Shown: one piece after another, positions 49,801 through 61,800 of the stretch | How positions within the stretch are numbered: position 1 is the stretch's first letter | How the letters are laid out: every line of letters starts with the position of its first letter | From: Argopecten irradians | Lineage: Eukaryota > Mollusca > Bivalvia > Pectinida > Pectinidae | NCBI RefSeq assembly: GCF_041381155.1 | Contig: NC_091143.1 | Span: 21,975,695 to 22,039,694, forward strand | Direction: 5' to 3' | Length of the DNA: 64,000 nucleotides | Position numbers and translations under genes: made by a program | Notes under the pieces: model-generated | What the model was told of the DNA's origin: nothing | Seen by the model: only the letters and a program-made list of their open reading frames with translations | Databases searched by the model: none

Positions 49801-52800
49801 TTGTAATACCTGCTCATCCTATCATTTTGTAGGCTTGTTAATGGTTTGCTTTTACTTTAATGAGATTTTACCTTAAACACCATTTGTCAGATAGGTTTCT
49901 CGACATCTTTTCATTACTTTTGAAACTTCAGTGTAAATGTTTAATAAACTCATTATTATAATGCAAATCACAACGTGAAAAAATCAACCGATTTCAAAAT
50001 GGTATTTATATCAAAATATTTACATTTCCGTTTTCTCTTTGCTATGTAACCTTACCAACTGCGAAATCGTTTACACATGCGTAATCGCAGTGGTTGCCGC
50101 AAAAGAATACACACAACGGAACACAAACTTCCGCAAGTGGCGTGAATGCGCATCCGGTTAGGCATATTGTACTGTATGAAAAATCTTCAATATATTGCAT
50201 TTATGAATGTAATGTCAATCCTAAATTATATATAATATTTAAGAAATATTGTGTTAATGGGATGAAAAAAGATTAAGTTAATGTGGAACTATATTTTGTG
50301 TACTCTCTGAATTTGACAACATTTCCCGCCAAATTGAAGCCAGCTGTTCCGGGATTCCATCGATTGACCGGCTGTTCCAACAATCGTATAACAATTGAAA
50401 AAACAGAGTTTTATTTTATTGGAACACTTAATTTAAATGAAATGGTCGGTCGAAATGTAAATATAAGGAATTATTTTTATTGTTTGTTGTTTACTGGTGT
50501 GTAAACTGCATTTTTTGTACAGATATTTCAACATGACGCATATTTAAAATATCTGTACAAAAAATGCAGTTTACACACAAGTAAACATCATACAATAAAA
50601 ATCATTCCTTAAATAAACGTACTTTGCCAATGTTAAAAAAAACTTGAAAACGGATATCTAGGATTGTCTCTTATCTCAAACAAATTAAAAAAAATAAAGA
50701 TGTTAAGTGTTTTTTACATCTGTGTTCATAATACACTTTACAAGCAAGAAACAACATTGATGTGACTTTGATGCTCTTCTTCGGCAAGCATATCGAAAAA
50801 CGCACACAAGACATTAAACACATTTTTTCTAAAGACGTGCAAATTATAACATTATGTAGTTATGTACATCGTTCTCCGGTTAATCACTTAAAAATTCTTA
50901 TTTTTTGTGAGTTTTATTTTTATTTCATTTTTAATATTTATTGTTAAATAAATGTGTTTGTTTTTCATTCTCGGCACCTAAATCGTGCCATCACTCATAC
51001 ACAAGACAGGAAAATGAGCACTACTATGACCAGATCGTGTTTAATCTTCACAACAATGATTTGCTTTACGGAAGCTTCTATAAGAACATTATATTCATGA
51101 AATATCATCTTCACGAAAATGTTCTATAAGATCATAAGAAGGGCGAAGAATTTCTAAGGTAACACATACATGAAAATATAAGAAAAAACTCAATCTTCAA
51201 AATTTAATCCGCATTTAAACAATCTGCAGCCGCCATTTTTTTACCAACTGTAAAAAAATCCCGTCAGCGATCAGCGTGAATGCGTTGCTTTGAAGTTCAA
51301 ACGCTTTAATGATCCGACGAACGTAATCTTCATCCGGGAGAAGCTCAGTGCTATTGGTCTCTATTTCGCAAGGGTTCAAGTGATAGACCACCTTCCAATA
51401 TAATCAGCTGACCAAAAACGGAATGTATGTTACGGAAACAAAACACTTCTTCCTTCTCATGTGGATTTCCTTCTCAAATCGGGGTCTTTTGACAAGGATA
51501 GAGTGTGAATATATGAATAAAAAAAACAGAAAATTCGGCTTCGTTTTTTCCATGAATTGAACTCTTTAGCAGTGCATAATTAATGGTTACTGGAAAATCT
51601 GGCTGTGCCCTTTATTATTCGTGAAATATAATCTTCACGACAATGATTTGCTTTGCGGTAGCTTCTAGGAGAACATTACATTCGTGAAATATAATCTTCA
51701 CGACAACGATTTGCTTTGCGGTAGTCTCTAGGAGAACATTACATTCGTGAAATATAATCTTCACGACGATAATTTGCTTTGCGGTAGCTTCTAGGAGAAC
51801 ATTACATTCGTGAAATATAATCTTCACGACAACGATTTGCTTTGCGGTAGATTCTATGAGAACTTACAACATCCGCTCTCGTCGTCACACGTGCTTCCAC
51901 AGTCACACATGCCGTCACACACATTGGACCTGAAAATACAGCGGCCATTGCCACACTGGTGTTGTTCCGGTGTACAGGGTCCACCTAAACATAAAACAAA
52001 TATTTGTTAAAATATGTTAGTTTGTTATAAAAGACTTCATTTAAAATACATATCTCTTTCATTTTGGTATATCGAGTTACCTGATATACTGATGAACTTA
52101 AAGAGATTAGAAAGATGCAAAAACAAATGTATAATATTATGTCCATCACTGTGTTACACGTATTGGCAGACATACTCATCTGTTCCTAGGTAACAAAGCA
52201 GTACAGTCTTCCCGGTCTTGCCCACATTAGCGTCAGAAAAAAAAACCAAAATGTAATAACAAGAATGTTTTTGAAGAAAAGAGCATATTTAATTTTTTAC
52301 CTTTAAATGGTTTTTTTTCAATAATCTTCAATCTTGTCCCTTTTAGTCAATATTTTTACTGAATAAAAGTCACCTACATATGATAGATATCCCCTGCTTG
52401 ATTGGAATCAGTAAGTCGACTACAGCAGTGCATTTTATAGAATTAAATCTAGTTATAACTTAAGTGACACAGTTAGACACTGAAAACAAGTTACAGAGAA
52501 AATGCATTTCACATGTTCTGCCCGCGGGGACAGATAGAGGTATTGTAACGCTAGATTAAGAATCATTCGAAGCAATACGCATTATCTCAATCAAACGGTC
52601 CACATTACAATGTCCTTATCTTATTCGCAACATCTACACTTGTTTTAATACAGTACAAAATCCAAAATCATCCGTTGAATCACTAGGATATAAACAATTA
52701 AACATCAATCAATAACTTATCTTTAAAAATGACTGAATTTCCATTGAACTGTCATTCAATGACATAAATATGTATACCAAATCATGCTTTTATCTGTAGT

Positions 52801-55800
52801 GTTGAGTATATGTACAGAATGATAGATATCTAAAGGACACCTATTTTTGACGTACTATGTATAAATGTGCCAGCAAGTTTTCTTCTATCCTTATCACTGT
52901 ACATTATGTGAGTCTCCATATAAATATGTTTCTTGATGTTGAATCAGGTCGAGCTTCGATTGATTGTGTCTGTATTCGTTACATGCGAAACAATGTTTAT
53001 ATTATGTTTTACTAGTTTGTTGAATCTATACTGTTATTTTTTTCATACTCTAAGGCCTAGAATTAGTATTCTGTGTTGTCTCTTATAATTAGGGCCACGG
53101 TGGCCGATCGGTGAAGATTTTCAAGCATAATACCCTTGAATCCCATGTGGAGCAGTGGTCTGGTACTGACCGCTGGTCGGTTGTTTTTCTCCGGGCACTC
53201 AGAATTTTCTCCACCAACAAACCTAGCACGTCCTTTAATGACTTTGACTATTAATAGGACGTTAAACTTATCAAACATAACTAAACCCATTTCACACGTT
53301 TCCGTATCACAGCCCTAACATTAGCCTCTAACATATCAAAGGCACTGGAAATCATTTCGACTGGAACAAGACCTCTTTAATTAATTAGTTTCAAATGTCG
53401 CTTGCAAAACGCTGTTCGGACACACACGTTCAGAAAAGTAAGGGAATATATTGCACAGTATTCCCCTTTTTCATATTTTATCATATTTAATGTAAAATCG
53501 AAGTCATTCACCTCTAAGATAGTCTGATAATGATAGCTCTGATAAAAACCTTATCGATGAGTTCGAGATCTACGTTTAGAAAAACAGTAAGTGTGTCAAG
53601 AACAGTCATTGATACGAAGAACAGATTACGTGGCTACAATTCTTCCTCAATTAAAACATTATTGCTGTCATTTTCAGGCCTAAAGGTGGCTTTCTCGTTT
53701 CTGGTTTATACCGCATTGGCAGATTAAAATTAAAGTTATAGCATCGGTAGAAATCGTTTATTTCCTCGTGATATTGCGTGATCCAGAAGAGATTAAATCT
53801 GTATGGTTGAAATGTCAATGAAAAAGAAAATGCGTCTTCTTTGAGAACACATTGGCCTATTCTCAAGTACACGGATCACAATAGATATAATGCAAAGAGG
53901 TAATTCTAACATTGTGGACAAAATATTATCAAATTATCGATTCGATCTGTCCCTTTGTCAAGGCACAAAACAAACAAATAAAATAACAGACATGTACGAA
54001 GGACGGTCACGAATGTTCTCAAAAATATAAACAATTAAGAAATATAGAACTAACAGATAAATAAACTACAGAGACAATGGCGATGCGTATTGACCAAATC
54101 ACAATAGATATGTATAATACCCATGGCGGCTTATATTTGAAATTTGATGGTGTTTTGTTTACTAGCGATATTCCAGTAAATAAGAGTAATGGGAATGCAA
54201 TGCATCTTCTTGGAGTTGAACAGTCATACAAAACCACTGATGCATTTTCAAAAGACGACAATTTCCAAGTAATTTTAATGATGATCTACAATCATGTCAG
54301 TTCTTCATGCGCTACCCACTTATCTGCTTTCTAAAGAAATTTAAGGAAGAAAAGCTATCACTTGTATTGTCTCATAAATATGCTGTGTTTGGTTTTACAG
54401 TGGATTCAGATCACAGATGGGTTTACCAAAATCTCATAATCTCCTTTACCAATTGCTTTTGCTCAGCAAATGTAAAATGTTTTATTTAGAAGGAACTTGA
54501 CAGTCTTTCAGCAGTTCCCTCGTGTTGATATCTTTTAATTTCGGACGTAATTTGTGTGGTGTGAATTTATTCGGTTTTTGTGTTAAAATGTATCGACTAA
54601 AGTGTCATCCCTAAGCATATGAGCACTGTTTATGATCGCTAGATTATTGCCAATCAGTTAGACTGATGGCCACGTCTCTAGTCCTAGCCTTCACGTTGAT
54701 CCCCGACAGCGCGAAAGCGACGGATAAACTATCAGAGAATGCAAATTGATTGACTCTGTAGCGCTAGAGGTTGTTCCAAACTGATTCGTTATTTTTGTTT
54801 TATATGGAGTGAAGCAATGTATGGTGGTCAAATATCGATCACTGCCAGTCTAGTGTATAACATCGCCGCTACACTCTTCACCTCGCACGGGGGTCAACAA
54901 AAGACGGGACGTGATCTAGGGATTATTATTTTTGGTTTATAAGACTGTAAATCAACATTGATATGAAATCCACGTGAGATAGACGTTGTATATCATAGCA
55001 ATCGTACTCAGTACATACACTTACGTGCAAAGCAAAATTTGAAAACATGTTTTATCTCTATGTACGTGTCAATATATCAAACAAGAATTATGACTTTGTA
55101 TCCTTATCAAGTTATTAAATCATAAGTTATATGTACTTATTGGATATTCGACTGTGCCTAATACCAATGTTCATCAGAGCATAACAACGTTCACTTTAAT
55201 AAACTGTTCAGGTAATTTGCAAGAGGAGACAATATGGTAAATGGTAATTCAAAAGCTCTTTCACGTACAATTTACTTTTTCCTCGTACGGCTCTATCCAT
55301 CACTCGCATTCATATATCATTCTTTGTAAAGGACATTAGCGAGATCTGTGTTTCTTTTATATCATTTTGTAAATACATTTGAGTTATTAATCGCAAACTG
55401 TTTTAACTCTTATCAACATCAGATGCATAAGAAACTTCGTCATGTTTACTTCTGTTGCGGAATTACTGAAACCGGAATACCTAAACCAATAAAACATTTA
55501 TCGTGGAACTGTTAAACTATCCTGCGACTGATCATTTAGTTGTTGTTACCAATAGTTTAAGGCATAACAAAAAGTTTAGGAAATGACAGAAGGAAATTGC
55601 AAATTTGTATCCATTAGATGAAGTAATCTAGCAAATCCGGCCGATTTTGTAGGAGCTGAGGCCATAATTTCCCCTAACAACCAAGGAATACAATGAGCGA
55701 ATGACGTCATATCCGGGCAAATGTGGTTAGTAACTGCCGGATCTGTTGTTATCATAACAGGACAAAACAATTTCTGCTGTCGTCTGCTCGTCTACCATAA

Positions 55801-58800
55801 AAAAATCACAGACACAAATTTATTGCATAAAACTATACTCTTCTAGAAATAGTATGTCAGTCGTCATTGTTATATAAAATTCTCTTCATAATAAACCCTG
55901 CATCTATTGCTATACAAGTTTGATAAACAGACATATCTTTTGACATTTTTTTCAGATCTCTTGGTTTTGACTATAAAGCTGTCGTAGACAGAAACCAATC
56001 ATATAACAAAAATTACAAAGTAATGGTAGCAACCAAAGAAATAAGACATAGGTGTCACCATATAGCAGACATAAAGCGCTAGCTTTCTAGTTGTTGTCTG
56101 AATAGAACTCGTGTATGAACCAGAGCGCCCTAAATTATGGACAATATGCTATGCTTTCCCGATGCAGCATGAGATGTACCAAACAGCTGACTACTTCGGA
56201 GTTTCCACTTAGACATGACAGATTAAGGTGCACCAATTATTTTCTCATTAGAAAGGAAATCAGACGTTGAAGATATGGAGATTTCATTAGGTGACATTTT
56301 ATTTTGATGCGTTTTCTGAAATCTATGTTTGTTCAGAGATTTTCGCATTAGAAACCAATGTATAAATAAGACAGATCAGATAACAATTCCAGAATCCGTA
56401 AATATGTGAAATGCACCAGAGTGCAACGGGTTTATCGATTACGTTGCTTAAAGGCCTTGTTGGCGGTTAACCAATTACTGCTAATGTGTTACGTCACTAC
56501 ACCAAATAGTGACGGTTATAGAAAAGTTTATCATCACGTAAATATGTGCAAATGATAGCATCAGTCAAATTGTTATCTTTGAAAAAGGGAAAACGGTTCA
56601 AAATTCATATACAAACATGTAGATTACTTTTCAAGATTGAAAACCAATCTGAATATTTGTGTTGATTACATTTAATTTACTTGGGTATGGTATTAAATCT
56701 TGAATTAAAGTAACACACACATATATAAAGTTTATTATTTGCACTACTGTTCAATAAGTGTGTAAAAATATGACTGAACCATTTTGTAGAAAAATAAATT
56801 CGAAATCTTTAAGCGTTCACCATTATTTCCTCTTCGTTTAAATTTCAAAATTCTAATAATAATAAGTATTTTTCTAACACAAGTGTGTTTTATTTAATTA
56901 ATAACAATTTTATCATACCGTTACACGGCACTTTCTCGTTGAATTCAATCACACGAGAGATAAAAAAACTACAGGCGGAGACACTTTCGATGTATTGCTC
57001 AATAGCCGTAATTTTCTTGTTAAATGTTTATATAATTTAGGACACAAACTTTATATAAGTCGGGCAACATAATATTAAATATATCTATCAAATGTGTCTT
57101 CTGTATCTTCTCTTATCTTATCATGTCGCCTCTAGCTTTTGGATATAATCCCCAAAGATTGGTAATGGAAGAGGATAATATATTGGTGTGTATCAGTTCA
57201 AAAAAGAATACCAATCAGTGCACATTATGTTTATTGATAACTTAAAGTTGTATGGTCTGTGACTTGCAGTATTTTTGGCATAGAAAAGTGTTTAAAGTGT
57301 TCTACATATTTTTCTCCGTCTCTGTAAATTCTAAACTTTCGATATTTACTGACTTTCGTAAAATTCGTATTCACAAAGTTATTCAGCAACTACACGTACA
57401 CGTTTAAAATAGCTCAAAGTATCCGAAATGTTCCGATCTGTACTTGTATTTCCGATGTTTGCCACGTGATACAACTCGAAAGGCTCCGATCTATACGGGA
57501 ATCGCCGATGTTGATCACGTGATGCAACTCGGTTTTCCGATATTACCCACAAGTTTGAAACATGGCATTCTTTTAAAATGTGTGATAATTAATGCAACAA
57601 TTACCGCTATGGCAATGTTATATTGGTGCTTCTATGGATCTGAATCATCATATATAAGCATCCATGTACAAGAAATACAACTTTAATGAATAAAATGCAA
57701 TTGATATTATAAACATTCAGACGTCATTGTAGATATACTTCACTGTTGGTCTGTCTGATTGACGAAGATGCGCAAATAGTCCAGGTAGCCTGAAGTACTA
57801 CAGACATTTGCTATAATGTAAAGGTCAAGGTGGCCGTCCTTGATTGGCCAGTTTCCGTAGATTATAATAAATGGTGTAGTAGTTCCCCCTTATTCAGATA
57901 TAAAGATATAAATAGTTGTTGACTTACAGTCTGTTTCGTCGTGTTGGTTGTCGCAGTCTACCCAGCCATCACACACAGATTTGTCCTCCACATACAGGCC
58001 GTCCCCACACGTCTTGTACGACCCTGTAACACACAACACACGTTTACACTGTTTACTGTTTGTAACATACCAACAATAGCAAATATACATGGCACTTATG
58101 GAGCTTTACCTAAAACCTATCATTGAAAACTAAAGTTGTGCTAGAAATGGCAAATCAAATTATTTTGACTTAAAGGTTTGATAATTTGGAAAAATAAAAT
58201 GATTTCGGGAAAAAACAACGTGGAAGTCAAAAAATTGTTTGCGACAAACGAAGGTCATTATTTTAAAATCTATACAGAATATCCAAGGTTGTGTGTGAGA
58301 AAGTGTCAAATAAAGGACTATGTTTATATATTACTTTATCATATTGCTGGATACTTGCGTATACCTTACATTACAGTTAAATGTAATGTCTTGTTGGAGA
58401 ACGTTCTAAACATCAGGCCCTGATTTCTCGAAACAAAAGTGCAGACTAAGTCAAAACTTAAGTTTTTCTATATGTAACTTATATGAAAATTTATTACCTA
58501 AGTCAGTTTTTGACTTAAGTTTGTTTCGAGAAATCGGGGCCAGAACATATTGACGAACCTGTGAAAATACTTGTATCAGTCAAAATTGGTAATTTTAAGT
58601 TACAGCAACATTGGAAACATTTTCTTCATAATTGTATATCATATTGTTGACATGGATATATACTGTAGAGGTTTGCAGCCTTTATAAAATCATCGATATT
58701 GACAACATTAACATTATCTAACAATCCAGAGAGGCAATTCACTTTAACGCCCAACACAATTTGCATATAGGAAATAAACGGTAGGATAGTTTGCAATATT

Positions 58801-61800
58801 TTCGATTGATGAATGATATCAAATGACATTTAAAGCATAGGTCAAATATTTAAACAAGAAGCAAATGTTGAGTTATTACGTTGGAATGTCCTTATCTACT
58901 ATGCTAATTGATTGCAATTGAAAACCAACAACGTTAACACCATTTTTGTGTCGTTACTTCCTGTGTAGTTTACAAACCTTCCCCAGGAACAATTATTCTA
59001 AACAAAGAATATGTCGCTAAGAGTGCACGTGAACGCTAATGATACACAAAGTTGTTTTACTTTTTGGCGCCTTGCAGAGCGAGACCGATCACATAACTGA
59101 TATTGATGGAGTACGTCTACAACTATAAATACCATCCAAATAATATCTATCGATTAGAACTCTTAACAAACAATTTACATAATCAACTCGCGTTATCCAA
59201 TTTTAAAAATTAGCAATCGAATTCAAAATGATAATTGGAGATGAAAAAAAGCATTGTTATATATAGCTTTAACAAGCCTTAACGCATTTTTAACCAATTA
59301 CGAACGCATGAATGGCAGCTGATTATACCGCCTTGTTTGTGCTGCTCGATCCCGAACAATGAGTGTAGTAATTAAATCCACTTTGCAGCATTATCAGTCT
59401 CTACACAGAACTGTTGAAAGCTGCAGGTGAAGGTAGAGGTTCCAACAAGTTATAAGTATATCTATACAACGTAATATATATATTTTATTATTGAACGCAA
59501 TAATATTTTGGTCTATCGATGAATAAACCGAAAAACCGAAGTAAATTCGAGTATTTTCAATTTGTTTGTATGATTTCGGTTGTCTATATTGATAAGCGAT
59601 GCATCAGTGTTTAAAAAAGAAGAAACTGGGAGCGTTCAACGTAGTATCGGGGAGGAGGCGCCGTCTTAACAGAATTATGTTAATCAGAATTATGTTAATC
59701 TGTTTACGTAATGCTTTAACATGTTCAAGACATTCAATATTGAAAAGGTGCACTGACAATATGATCCAGATAGAAGAAAATGTTGAAATCTAAAATAGTT
59801 ATGCCTGTATGACTAATACGACTGAACATAAATACAGTTAGGTAGTTCATGTGCCTGTTTTGTAGCAGACACAATATTAAGGAGGGTAAGTTACAAACAT
59901 ACATGTATGTATAACGGATTCAGGCCAGTACAGGATTTTCTTCGGATTAGTACAAACACCAGTAACAGAATGAGTTAGACTGTACTATAGTATTGTAGGA
60001 CAAAAGTAATGGCTTGCCGTCATTATGTTTCACTGCACAGAAAAATAATTGGAAGTGAGCTCCACCAACACATTTGTATGGAACAAAAATAAATAAACAA
60101 AGAAAATGTTACTATGGTTTTCGAGGACTTGGGCCGCGGGAAGCTTGCAGAGAAATAACATGAATTATCCCTTCTTGTTAAGTGAATTACCCTTCGGCGA
60201 TCATTACCACTTCCCCACGACTTCAACTTTTCCTATCCACGATCAATAGTTTGTTTTAGATGTAATATTCTTATTATAGCCGACAGTCTGGTCAAATTGA
60301 AGATTTCAAAAATCCTAAAAAAACATATATACAATATCTTAATCACTTGATTATAACAAGAATGTGTTTTGCTGCTCAACACTTAAAGACCGGAAGACTA
60401 CTTACCACAATGCTGTTCGTCACTTCCGTCGATACAATGCGGTATCCCGTCACACAGATAGGCAATGGCAATACATTCAGAATTATTACAAGTGAATTCC
60501 CGGCTATAACAGGTCCGGAAATCTACAAATAAACGTAGGAAAATAGTCAAATGATTTTTATTGAATACTCCATCTTGTGAATTGTCTCAATCGCCACTTG
60601 AGCGCCAATGTGTCGCAGCTATATTACTAATGTTTGTCCTCGATTCCGAATCATGTTATTAAAGACTTTTAATCCTCTTCTATACACTTCTTGCAGTATA
60701 GGAGTAAGGAACACTTCTTATTGCGAAGGTAATCAGTGATGAAAATATTTTCTCGTATAAGATAACAAAAATAATCAATTTACAAAAACTGAGACAATAT
60801 TTCAATTATGTCGTGAGTACTTAACTCCTACTTGCTCTACTGAATATCTTTTTTTTCGAATACGAATGTTCATCTGAGAATGAATGAATTGCCTAGCATA
60901 TGCAACAGAAAATATATGCGGCAAAATTCAAACGAAATGCTTTATAAAACATACATTGGAATTTTACCACGGAGGGTGTTGGTTTTGGATTCATGGGTAG
61001 GTATGTTTAGGAAGGGTCTAAGTCCCTGTTACTTACCACATTCTACCTCGTCTGAGTTGTCTCCACAGTCGTTCTCGAAGTTACAATGATTGTCCTGTGG
61101 GTAGCAGTAGCTGTTCTTACATTTATTGTGGGTAGTCGGGCATGTGTACGTCTCTGAGGTTTCGGAACAGAAAACAGTTTTGATAAGGTAAGGGATATAA
61201 TAATGAAAATGATAAGCACAAGATAGACAGGGTGTGTATAATGATATATATGTTAATTTATTGATACATTATTTTTTGTTTTCTAAAATTTTACTTTTAA
61301 TTTGAGAAATGAAAAACAAATACTTCGTTAGATTAACACGTTTACTGAATCATCTAAATATTGATACGCTCTCCATTGTGTTTGTCTTATTTTTGTATGT
61401 ATTTTAAGTGTCAAAATAACCACACTAGATACAAGACGCCTGGCCAGACTCTCAAAGCCTTACACTGACCACTGATCTGTCACCTAACACCGGGCCTTGT
61501 CCGTCGTATGTGGGGATCAAATGTGGCATTTGCAGAGCAACATCAGAGGAAATGACCTCTCAATAAGCACTTTATCTACCAATCTTATTCTTTTATAGTT
61601 CTTGTCACATTTCCGGTGTCCAAAGTCAAAGACGGCATCTACAGACGTTTCATGTTAACTTTATTGTAAACCTCAATACAGACATTGACACTGGCCATGA
61701 GGAATGACCGCGCGCGCTGGCGATGGTCAAATCAAGGTCATGCATGGACGTCGTTAGTGTGACTACACCACAGAATAGTTTTAAAGTTATGCAGAACAAA

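Noticed and set aside
51615-51827. Minus-strand frame with a 21-residue repeat
   Set aside because: It is the 63-bp intronic tandem repeat read as codons; it begins at the splice donor of an LDLa exon and has no domain.
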